Origin: a virus
Length of the DNA stretch: 53,863 nucleotides
Virus record (IMG/VR): IMGVR_UViG_3300025910_000011
Coordinates: 1-53,863 of that record
Strand: one strand, 5' to 3'
Below the pieces are notes generated by a model. It saw nothing but the letters and a program-made list of their open reading frames with translations, did no database searches and was not told the origin of the DNA. This document shows positions 23,958 through 30,677 of the stretch, in pieces (positions within the stretch are counted from its first letter, which is position 1; every line of letters begins with the position of its first letter). Both the position numbers and the translations under genes were made by a program.

Positions 23958-25907
23958 ATGATTCAGATTAACAAGCAGCCCGGTCAGCGTGTTCTGGAGC
24001 TTGGCGGCGGGGACGCTCGTAATTCCGCCGCTGATTGCATGGTGGACGTTCGCCAGACGGCGCAGACCGATTTCACTTGCGACTTGTCCAATCCGCCGTG
24101 GCCGCTCATGAACAATGAGTGGGATTGTGTGCTGGCTCATTTCCTATTGGAACACATCTCATTCGCCAAGCTGCCTGCGGTACTGCGTGAGGTTGTGCGC
24201 ATCCTGAAACCGGGCGGACGGTTCATCGCCTGCACGCCGAACCACGACGCGCAGATCAAATGGCTCAAAGATCATCCTGAAGGTTGGGACGGTAAGGATG
24301 CCTTCACTGCAACCAGCGAGCTGCTATATGGATCGCAGGATATGGAACTGGACGCCAACGTTCACCGCTGTTTCCTGACGCCTGAGATTGTGGTGAAGCT
24401 GTGTCGTGACGCTGGCTTCGTTGACGTGACGGTGTCGCCTTACGGCGAACGCAGTACCGACATGGCCGTTGTCGCGCGGAAGAGTGCTGACGCCGGAACA
24501 ACGAGCGGCCCCTACCCGACTGATATGGCGGAAGCGGCAACCGCCCCGCCACTCACCACTGGTGACATACATGCAGTGGCGGCCGCATGCGAAGAGAGCA
24601 CGCAGAAGACATTAGCCGAAACCGATCCCGCCAAACTGATGCAGACGACGGAGGGCCGTCAGCTGGTGTTCGGCAAAGAGTATTTCAACGGCGGCGGCAA
24701 GTTCGGTGGCTACGCACGCGAGGGCATGCGTGATTTTCCCATCCATCAGGTGACGTTCGAGCACGTCATGCGTCGTCGGCCGCAGAGCGTATTGGAGATC
24801 GGGGCAGGCCGCGGCTACATTGGCAAGCGACTGGAAGACGTCGGCGTCCGTTACTGCGGCCTGGAGATTTCCCGCCACTGCGTCATGACGCGGGTGTCAG
24901 ACAACGTTCAGCAGTGCGATATCTGCGAAATGCCGTGGCCCATAACTGGTTCGGAAGGCAGCCCGTCAGGGGAATCCGGACACACCATCGATCACTATGC
25001 TCTGTTCGATTTGGCATTCAGCATCGCGACGCTTGAGCACATCCCCGAACAGTTCCTGCCGGCCGTCATCAAGGAAATGGCCCGTACCTGCAAACGCGGT
25101 TTGCATGGCGTCGACTTTGGCTTCGGCGACGACGGCTTCGACAAGAGCCACGTGTCGCTTCACGACAAGGGCTGGTGGGACAAGATGTTCGCGGAACATG
25201 CGCCCGGCTGGCCTGTCGAGATTGTGGACAAGGAAGAGCTGGAGCAAGGAGCACTGGCGCCTGAGTGCCTCCGTGGTGATGGCCGGCTGAAACTAAACGT
25301 AGGCTGCTACCTGACACAATTCCACGGCTGGACAAATATCGACGTTCATGATCTGGCGAAGTACGCAGCCCAGAACGGCTACGCTTATCTGCGTCATGAC
25401 GTGCGGCAGGGGCTACCGTTCCAGACGGGGACGGTTGATTTGATCTTCGCTCATCACTTCATTGAGCATCTGTCCTATGCCGACGGAATCGCCTTCCTGC
25501 GTGAGTGCCGGCGTGTGCTGAAGCCGGGGACGGGGGCGTTGCGGTTGGTGTGCCCTGACGCAGAATTGTTGTGCGGCCTGTACCATAATCAGAATTGTGA
25601 TCCTACCAATCCCGAAACTGAGCGGTATGCTGGGGGGCTGTCACAATTCGCTGAAATCTCTGACGGTGTTGCCAACGCCCCGACCGACGCGGTGCGATTG
25701 TGGGAACTGCTGCTTGCCGGCCATCAAGCGGCCTATGATGACGAGACGTTGATTCACGCCCTGAAGGACGCCGGGTTCGCCGGGGCAAGGGCCGCATTCC
25801 GTTCGACTGGTTCATATCCCGGTCTGGTGCAAATTCAGAGGGAAACAATCGAGATGCCGCTGGGGGGCTTGTCGTTGTTCTGCGACGGGCTGCCGCTGGT
25901 AGGCTAG
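23958..25907 (+). CDS. Three-domain SAM-dependent methyltransferase protein
   Basis: 649 residues from ATG 23958 (AAGGAA upstream), preferred over the open frame from 23880, which would run through the structured gap. Three class I Rossmann domains occur in series: VLELGGGDARN (about 12) with ILKPGGRFI; VLEIGAGRGYIGKRL (about 278) with FSIATLEHIPEQF; and LKLNVGCYLTQFHGWTNID (about 445) with FAHHFIEHLSYADG and VLKPGTG. The first and third keep typical acidic and LKPGG-like motifs. Substrates unknown; with three glycosyltransferases and a sulfotransferase-like gene nearby, glycan tailoring is the simplest idea. A terminator follows directly. Confidence 0.82.
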   Translation: MIQINKQPGQRVLELGGGDARNSAADCMVDVRQTAQTDFTCDLSNPPWPLMNNEWDCVLAHFLLEHISFAKLPAVLREVVRILKPGGRFIACTPNHDAQIKWLKDHPEGWDGKDAFTATSELLYGSQDMELDANVHRCFLTPEIVVKLCRDAGFVDVTVSPYGERSTDMAVVARKSADAGTTSGPYPTDMAEAATAPPLTTGDIHAVAAACEESTQKTLAETDPAKLMQTTEGRQLVFGKEYFNGGGKFGGYAREGMRDFPIHQVTFEHVMRRRPQSVLEIGAGRGYIGKRLEDVGVRYCGLEISRHCVMTRVSDNVQQCDICEMPWPITGSEGSPSGESGHTIDHYALFDLAFSIATLEHIPEQFLPAVIKEMARTCKRGLHGVDFGFGDDGFDKSHVSLHDKGWWDKMFAEHAPGWPVEIVDKEELEQGALAPECLRGDGRLKLNVGCYLTQFHGWTNIDVHDLAKYAAQNGYAYLRHDVRQGLPFQTGTVDLIFAHHFIEHLSYADGIAFLRECRRVLKPGTGALRLVCPDAELLCGLYHNQNCDPTNPETERYAGGLSQFAEISDGVANAPTDAVRLWELLLAGHQAAYDDETLIHALKDAGFAGARAAFRSTGSYPGLVQIQRETIEMPLGGLSLFCDGLPLVG

Positions 25908-25914
25908 AAACGCA

Positions 25915-25943
25915 AACGCCCCGCATTCATCGTGCGGGGCGTT
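25915..25943. terminator. Bidirectional terminator between convergent operons
   Basis: AACGCCCCGC (25915-25924) pairs perfectly with GCGGGGCGTT (25934-25943). It follows the stop of the methyltransferase gene and precedes the end of the minus-strand operon (25970). On the minus strand the stem is followed by TTTGCGTTTCTAG. The flank GCTAGAAACGCAAA (25903-25916) is repeated exactly at 27548-27561 before another terminator. Confidence 0.8.
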
Positions 25944-25969
25944 GTCGTTGGTGGCGATTCTCGGCCTTT

Positions 25970-26200
25970 TCATTTCCCGTAGGCGGCCAAGCGGATCATG
26001 AGGTTATCACTCACGTCCAGTACGGATTGTAGCGTTTTGCTGACGGCCGGTTCCTGCCCCGTCCACTGCCGCAGGTAATTCAGACACTCACCATAGGCCC
26101 CATGCAAACCGTAAATTTGCACGGACGCCCAGTATGCCTTCATGCCGTTGTGCCAGGCTTCGACAAAGCGGCGGTCATCGGAAATGTCGATCAGGTTCAT
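25970..26200 (-). CDS. Small hypothetical protein, minus operon
   Basis: 76 residues from the ATG at 26200, with GGAGG upstream on the minus strand; the longer frame to 26587 is rejected because it runs through the neighbouring gene with arginine-rich shadow sequence. Aromatic helical protein (AWHNGMKAYWASVQIYGLHGAYGECLNYL). Overlaps the next upstream cistron by four bases. Function unknown. Confidence 0.6.
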   Translation of the reverse strand: MNLIDISDDRRFVEAWHNGMKAYWASVQIYGLHGAYGECLNYLRQWTGQEPAVSKTLQSVLDVSDNLMIRLAAYGK

Positions 26201-26457
26201 CGCCGATCCTCCGGTGTCAAAGTAAGGTTGTAGGCGCGGATGATGTCCATGATCTCCTGCGCGGACTTGTGCCCGCCCTTGGCGGCGCAGTCCAGCAGTT
26301 CCGTCATGGCTGCTTCTCGAAGCCTGAGCAGTTCCATTTGCGGACGCAGGCGATTCAGTTCTCGCACCAGCGGCTCCTGCCCCTGCTCGATCTGTTTTCG
26401 CAGGCAGGCGAGCAGTTCTTTCGCCCATGTGGGCAGCTTGGCTTCGCGATTGTCCAT
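26197..26457 (-). CDS. Small helical hypothetical protein, minus operon
   Basis: 86 residues, highly helical and charged: WAKELLACLRKQIEQGQEPLVRELNRLRPQ, then CAAKGGHKSAQEIMDIIRAYNLTLTPEDRR. No catalytic motif. Overlap with the 26200 gene shows coupling within the operon. Confidence 0.6.
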   Translation of the reverse strand: MDNREAKLPTWAKELLACLRKQIEQGQEPLVRELNRLRPQMELLRLREAAMTELLDCAAKGGHKSAQEIMDIIRAYNLTLTPEDRR

Positions 26458-26472
26458 GTCGTTCTCCTGTGG

Positions 26473-26730
26473 TCAGAATTCGCTCCCGATCAATCCCCAG
26501 GCGACCAGCGCCAGAGCATGATTGCAGCCACCCGGACGCAGATGCTTCGCGGGCGGGCAGGTGCAATGCAGTATCCCTGTCGTCCATTCGCTGACGCGGT
26601 AGGTGCGGCCGTCGCTGGCCCGCAGCCCTACCGCTTTCGCTTCGGCTGAAGTTGGCTGGAGACGGACGACGCGGTAGACGCCGTCGCCCTCAATCTCCAG
26701 CGTCAGTTTGCAGGTGCCGGTAGCGGGCAT
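26473..26730 (-). CDS. SWIM-type zinc-finger protein
   Basis: 85 residues. Residues about 53-75 contain CTCPPAKHLRPGGCNHALAL, the C-x-C...C-x-H pattern of the SWIM zinc finger, preceded by beta strands (YRVVRLQP, RTYRVSEWT). SWIM domains bind DNA or proteins and turn up in phage and plasmid accessory proteins. A regulatory role within this minus-strand operon is a reasonable inference. Confidence 0.7.
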   Translation of the reverse strand: MPATGTCKLTLEIEGDGVYRVVRLQPTSAEAKAVGLRASDGRTYRVSEWTTGILHCTCPPAKHLRPGGCNHALALVAWGLIGSEF

Positions 26731-26815
26731 GGATAGTTCTTGTCGCGTGGTATCGGGCCGTTCGCCGGCCTACGAGGGTGGCGCTCACGATGTACGCGCT
26801 GCGGGGTCGGGGTGA

Positions 26816-27166
26816 TTAGCGGGCAATCCGACGGTCGCACTTGCGCCGCCCGTTTTGCTGAGCCTGCTGATTCAGGTAGTCCTCGATACGATACGGCACG
26901 GCCGCATAGACCCAAGCGAACCCATTCCCCGGCAGCAGTCCGGGCTGAAGGTCGTTTGCTGCGGCGGCGATGGCCTCCGCTTCGGTGCGGGTATCGACGC
27001 GCGTCACGAGGGACGCCGTGGCGCTGGTGATGCCGTCGCCGATGGCCGCGCTGCTCATCCACTGCTTGCTCCCGACGATGGCTACGGCGTACCGGCCGTG
27101 GTTCAGTTCCTGAGGCAGGCGCTCGAAGAATTCGCGGTGCAACTCGACCAGTCGATGCCCGGCCAA
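26816..27166 (-). CDS. Hypothetical protein, probably broken by a frameshift near its start
   Basis: 116-residue frame, only opened by a TTG. Upstream, ATG 27210 with AGGAG opens another frame that gives MNTSETMAIEYMTHR and then hits a stop at 27103-27105. Joining the two near 27165 gives a smooth protein start (...EYMTHR then LAGHRLVELHREFFERLPQEL). A one-base loss near CACCGTTGGCC would explain this, as a real mutation or sequencing error. The body has GRYAVAIVGSKQW and TRVDTRTEAEAIAAA. Function unknown. Confidence 0.5.
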   Translation of the reverse strand: MAGHRLVELHREFFERLPQELNHGRYAVAIVGSKQWMSSAAIGDGITSATASLVTRVDTRTEAEAIAAAANDLQPGLLPGNGFAWVYAAVPYRIEDYLNQQAQQNGRRKCDRRIAR

Positions 27167-27234
27167 CGGTGAGTCATGTACTCGATGGCCATCGTTTCGC
27201 TTGTGTTCATTGTCCTACTCCTGTTTGAATGTCA

Positions 27235-27393
27235 TTATTCGCCATCGGCCTTACGGCAGGCAGCATTGACGGACTGCGGATCATAGCCCAGCTGACGCAG
27301 CTGCCAGTCCATCAGCATCCGCAGTTGTTCCAGCGTCAGGCGGGTGATCCGCTTTTCGCTACCGTTGATGCCCCGTACGATGAAAACGCCCAT
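27235..27393 (-). CDS. Small hypothetical protein, first in minus operon
   Basis: 52 residues from ATG 27393 (GGGAGA upstream on the minus strand; TTG 27420 is less likely). GVFIVRGINGSEKRITRLTLEQLRMLMDWQLRQLGYDP: a short beta hairpin then a helix. It is the first gene of the minus operon, directly behind the palindrome at 27438-27463. Confidence 0.5.
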   Translation of the reverse strand: MGVFIVRGINGSEKRITRLTLEQLRMLMDWQLRQLGYDPQSVNAACRKADGE

Positions 27394-27437
27394 GTCTGTC
27401 TCCCGTTTTCCCGTTGCCAACCGTTCCCTTACCTACC

Positions 27438-27463
27438 TTAATCTTACCGTCAGGTTAGATTAA
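27438..27463 (-). promoter_or_regulatory. Palindromic operator or hairpin before the minus operon
   Basis: TTAATCT (27438-27444) and AGATTAA (27457-27463), with an additional inner ACC/GGT pairing around GTCA, form a nearly perfect 26-bp dyad. On the minus strand it falls between a weak TTGCTT and AAGATT, and 45 bases before the 27393 start, so it could be an operator. Confidence 0.5.
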
Positions 27464-27526
27464 AGCAAGGTCATTTTCACGCTTTTTCTGGAATAATTTA
27501 CCCTCTTGCCGCGTAAGGAGTTACGT

Positions 27527-27598
27527 TGACGGCCGGTGGATTTGATCGCTAGAAACGCAAAGAGCCGCAAACGGTTTGACCCGCCTACGGCTCTTTTT
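27527..27598 (+). terminator. Micro-ORF followed by a rho-independent terminator
   Basis: AAGGAG, then TTG 27525-27533 region opening a short frame (TAGGFDR stop) ending at TAG 27550-27552, followed by AAAGAGCCG (27559-27567) and CGGCTCTTT (27588-27596) with a T-run. The flank GCTAGAAACGCAAA (27548-27561) equals that at 25903. The micro-ORF may be the end of a deleted gene or an attenuator leader. Terminator is firm; the micro-ORF is not. Confidence 0.65.
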
Positions 27599-27638
27599 GA
27601 ACGTTGCCGTTCACGGTGAAACCCAATAGAGTATTCTT

Positions 27639-28172
27639 ATGGCATCACCCCTCGATTCGCTGGCGAAAGAGATCGGTTACGCAGATTATGAAGCGTACCT
27701 CGCGTCTTCATGCTGGAAAGCGTTCAAGTCCCGCTATCGCAAATCCGGCCTACCTATGCAGTGCCGCGTATGCGGACGGGAACGGGCTGAATTGCATCAT
27801 GTCAATTATCGTCGTTTGGGCAAAGAAGAATTCGAGGACGTCATCCCCCTTTGTAGAAAGCATCATGCTGGGGCGCATGGGCGCAACAAAAGCAGCGGAA
27901 TCGTCAAACGTGTCGTCGCCTACGCAAAAGCGCAGCGGGCATCACCGATATCAGCGAAGCCACTAACGCTAGACAATTCGACGAAAGCAGAACGGCGGGG
28001 CGTTCATCGCAAACGTCAGCAATTGCGGAGAGGGGCAGCCCGAAGTAAAACGGCTCCGTGCATTGGTCAGTATTTCATCCAATGCGATTGCGGTCGAAGA
28101 GCATGGCAAGATGGACCGCATTGCTGCTTATGCGGTCAGTTGGCGAAAGTCCTCCGCCGCAAAGTCCGATAG
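27639..28172 (+). CDS. HNH endonuclease with zinc sites
   Basis: 177 residues. N-terminal helix (SPLDSLAKEIGYADYEAYLASSCWKAFKSRY), then the HNH core CRVCGRERAELHHVNYRRLGKEEFEDVIPLCRKHHAGAHG, with CxxC, HH and the final CRKHH. A basic linker leads to a second zinc-ribbon-like part CDCGRRAWQDGPHCCLCG near the C-terminus. It belongs to the general HNH nuclease class but differs from the CHHCDNP family at 13610 and 17419. The ribosome binding site is weak. No duplicated flank was found around it. Confidence 0.75.
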   Translation: MASPLDSLAKEIGYADYEAYLASSCWKAFKSRYRKSGLPMQCRVCGRERAELHHVNYRRLGKEEFEDVIPLCRKHHAGAHGRNKSSGIVKRVVAYAKAQRASPISAKPLTLDNSTKAERRGVHRKRQQLRRGAARSKTAPCIGQYFIQCDCGRRAWQDGPHCCLCGQLAKVLRRKVR

Positions 28173-28200
28173 CAATGGATGGGTTATGCCCATTAGTAAT

Positions 28201-28232
28201 CTAGACGAAAACCCCGTCCTATCCGGTAAAAT
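28201..28232 (+). promoter_or_regulatory. Recurrent element D (diverged copy)
   Basis: CTAGACGAAAACCCCG at 28201-28216 is identical over 16 bases to copy C. The ACGTTAG half is not conserved; instead CCGGTAAAAT (TAAAAT at 28227-28232) offers a -10-like box. It precedes the 28322 gene by 120 bases, with a hairpin between. Confidence 0.5.
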
Positions 28233-28244
28233 ACCCCTAGCGTT

Positions 28245-28278
28245 CGAGAGCCGTCGATACAACGCCGTATCGCTCTCG
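28245..28278 (+). promoter_or_regulatory. 5' leader hairpin of the 28322 gene
   Basis: CGAGAG (28245-28250), CGATAC (28255-28260), GTATCG (28267-28272), CTCTCG (28273-28278): a two-part 12-bp stem with a four-base bulge and hexaloop. Placed in the leader between element D and the start codon; may stabilise the mRNA. Confidence 0.55.
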
Positions 28279-28321
28279 ATTGTGCGCTCCAAAGCAGTTT
28301 GCTAGGCACAAGGGGAAAACC

Positions 28322-28849
28322 ATGTCCGTCAGCACACGCAATCCGCTCCGCATGGCTGGAGCCGTCTTCTCGGGCAATCCTGCCACTGGTGAGGTTTCCT
28401 ACACCCGCGGTGGTCAGCAGAACGGTACTGTCTGGTCTGGTGATCTGGCGCCCGCACTGCGGGGTCTGCCCGCCGGTAGCGCAACGTCCGGCAATCAGAT
28501 TCGCGTCTGGTCCGGTGCTGGTCGTCTGCACACCATCATGCCGCACACCTACATGACGTCAGGTCAGGCTGTCCTGTTCTACGACGCTGCCCTGCCCGCC
28601 CGTTCCGGTGCTGGTCCGGTCGCGTCCCTGATCGCGGAATCGGGCGCCCGCGTCATCGGTATCATCCCGCTGGTCAATCGTGGTGTACTGTCGGTGATTT
28701 CCGGCCAGACGCAGACCGCGGTGAACTGGGATAACGTCATCAACGTTGACATGCCGTTCAACAGCGGTTTGAACATCGCCTGCCCGTCCGGTAGCCCCGG
28801 TTTCTCGTTCGCGTTCACTCCAGAGATTCAGCCGAACGCGGTGCAGTAA
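28322..28849 (+). CDS. Ser-Gly-rich decoration-type virion protein
   Basis: 175 residues from ATG 28322 (AAGGGG upstream; GTG 28280 lies in the leader). Beta-rich with motifs AMGAVF-like start, HTYMTSGQAVLFYD (about 78-91), ARVIGIIPL and a terminal FSFAFTPEIQ. The SGQAVLFYD motif is shared with the 7790 protein. Small beta proteins of this type coat phage heads or tails. A strong leader (element D, hairpin) suggests high expression. The stop overlaps the next ATG. Confidence 0.6.
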   Translation: MSVSTRNPLRMAGAVFSGNPATGEVSYTRGGQQNGTVWSGDLAPALRGLPAGSATSGNQIRVWSGAGRLHTIMPHTYMTSGQAVLFYDAALPARSGAGPVASLIAESGARVIGIIPLVNRGVLSVISGQTQTAVNWDNVINVDMPFNSGLNIACPSGSPGFSFAFTPEIQPNAVQ

Positions 28850-29529
28850 TGCGCATCCTCATTACCTGTTGCGGACGCGCCGGGTCGCAATATGTGGCCC
28901 GGCTGCTGTCCGCTTGCGGGTTGTTCACGTCTCACGAACGGGTCTACCGTCCCGATCTGGAGCCGCAGTACCCGGAACGCTATCAGCTGGAGATTCAGGA
29001 TCGCTGGAACGGTCGGGACGCCTGGGGGGGCCGTCCCTGGGAAGCATGTGTATCATGGCTGGCAGCCCCGTTTCTGGGAACGTTACCGAAAGATGTGGTC
29101 GCGTTTCATCAGCTACGCGATCCGCTGAAGGTGGTCCGCTGCTGGGCCAGTCACGATCTGCTAGAGAATGCCAGGCGTGACGTCGGGGTGTTCATTCACG
29201 CGGTATTGCCGCAGTGCAATCACGGTAGCCGACTGGAGCGTGCGATTCAGTACGTGCTGGGCTGGACGAAGATGATTCAGCAGCATGATTTGTTGTGTCA
29301 TCGCGTTGAGGATTTCGACGCCGCACGACTGACTGCTGTCCTGCGTCGTGCGGAACTGTACGATTTCATGCCGCACGCAACCAACGCCTTCGGTGAGTTG
29401 GGTCAGGACGCCACCGTCGGCCATTGCCCCCTTGATATGCATATGCGGCTGACATGGGATGACATCGTCAAGGAATCGGGCGGGAAAGAGTTGCGCGAAC
29501 TGGCCCAGCATTATGGCTATGAAACATGA
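28849..29529 (+). CDS. Sulfotransferase-like P-loop protein
   Basis: 226 residues, TAATG coupling to the previous gene. N-terminal strand-loop-helix ILITCCGRAGSQYVARLL resembles the 5'-phosphosulfate binding loop of PAPS sulfotransferases, and VAFHQLRDPLKVVRCW resembles the R-D-P helix region that contacts the 3'-phosphate. Further on, LGWTKMIQQHDLLCHRVEDF fits the family's later strand. If right, it sulfates a glycan or protein, and would complement the glycosyl- and methyltransferases. It could instead be another P-loop transferase. Ends in an ATGA overlap with the metallopeptidase-like gene. Confidence 0.55.
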   Translation: MRILITCCGRAGSQYVARLLSACGLFTSHERVYRPDLEPQYPERYQLEIQDRWNGRDAWGGRPWEACVSWLAAPFLGTLPKDVVAFHQLRDPLKVVRCWASHDLLENARRDVGVFIHAVLPQCNHGSRLERAIQYVLGWTKMIQQHDLLCHRVEDFDAARLTAVLRRAELYDFMPHATNAFGELGQDATVGHCPLDMHMRLTWDDIVKESGGKELRELAQHYGYET

Positions 29530-30677
29530 GCAGCATTCCTCCTTCCTGCTTGACTAGCACGTCCAAACGCATATCACCGGCACGGGTGCCGCCTTCCCAT
29601 TTCTTCCATGCTCGACAGAAGGCGGCGCCCGTCGCAACTTTTGGAACGAAATCGCAAGGGCAGCCATGCAAACAGGGGGAGACGGCGGAACAGAGTGGGT
29701 GCATTCCAGCTAGTGGTGAAACAACTTCGACCAAGCTCGATTCAACAGATGTCGCAGAATTTGTTCGGGGGTTGAATGTAGGCACGAAAGTAGAAATCAA
29801 TCCATCTGGTAGGCGGATCAAACTTGTTGGGGACCTCGGTTCTGCTGAGGTACAACAAGGCGCCGGTGATGGCAAGTGGCGATTGCGGCTGCAAAACGGT
29901 TGGGTCGACATCGTACCGAGTCGAGATGAAGGACTGCGCCTAGCCGTAGCTCATGTATCATCCGCGCAGAAACCGTCCAAACCGTCTGATAAGGTGTCAA
30001 CGCCTGTTGAATCCCCCGCCGTTCCAACTGAACAATTAGTAGAATCGTCAGTTCCGTCAAAAGTTTCTGATGATCGTCAGAAATATGCGGAACTGATTGA
30101 TCGTCGCGTGAGCAAAGGTCTTACAAAGCGATCAAACTTGTCGTCAGAGCAACAAGCGAAAGTTAGGCAGACTCTTACTGGTGTACTGAATCGCATGCCA
30201 GATTCGGCGCTCAAGATGTTGCATCGCAACACTCTGAGCTACCGCTTCTATGAAGATGAGTTTGCGTTGACCAAATCGGCTATGGAGCACAGTCGCGGTT
30301 TTCGTGAGAGATTGGGGGATACCGCTGCTACAGAACGGGGGCAGTCCGGCGTGCTGATAGCCGGGTACTATGACACGGTTTCGACAGCGGTGCATTTGGT
30401 TGCTGAAGGGAATTGGCCTGAAGAAACCTACGCTCATGAATTGACTCACTGTTTGGACGGTCCGAATGGAGCGATCAGTCGCAGTCCTGAGTGGAAAGAA
30501 GCGTTTGGCGAAGAGATATTGGGTGGGGATTTAGGAGTGTATGCGGAAACTAACGATCAGGAAGGTCTTGCTGAATTCGGACGATTGGTCTATGCGGTCG
30601 ATTCGGTATTAGCTCGTGCGAAATACCCGAAATGTAGTGCAGTTTTCATCAAGCATGGACTAATGCCGGAGAAGTGA
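29526..30677 (+). CDS. Multidomain virion protein with HExxH metallopeptidase-like domain
   Basis: 383 residues. Residues 48-64 hold the Cys motif CKQGETAEQSGCIPASG, also present twice in the 30677 protein. Residues about 80-145 form a small beta domain. The C-terminal domain contains YAHELTHCLDG (HELTH at 304-308), the HExxH zinc signature, with ETNDQEGLAEFG (about 341-352) offering the downstream glutamate, as in gluzincin-type peptidases. Likely a zinc protease delivered with the virion or acting on host or capsid proteins. The stop overlaps the next ATG (TGATG). Confidence 0.65.
   Translation: MSSIPPSCLTSTSKRISPARVPPSHFFHARQKAAPVATFGTKSQGQPCKQGETAEQSGCIPASGETTSTKLDSTDVAEFVRGLNVGTKVEINPSGRRIKLVGDLGSAEVQQGAGDGKWRLRLQNGWVDIVPSRDEGLRLAVAHVSSAQKPSKPSDKVSTPVESPAVPTEQLVESSVPSKVSDDRQKYAELIDRRVSKGLTKRSNLSSEQQAKVRQTLTGVLNRMPDSALKMLHRNTLSYRFYEDEFALTKSAMEHSRGFRERLGDTAATERGQSGVLIAGYYDTVSTAVHLVAEGNWPEETYAHELTHCLDGPNGAISRSPEWKEAFGEEILGGDLGVYAETNDQEGLAEFGRLVYAVDSVLARAKYPKCSAVFIKHGLMPEK

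Noticed and set aside
25970-26587. 205-residue version of the minus-strand gene
   Set aside because: The extra N-terminal part is a shadow of the 26197-26457 and 26473-26730 genes; ATG 26200 has a proper binding site.
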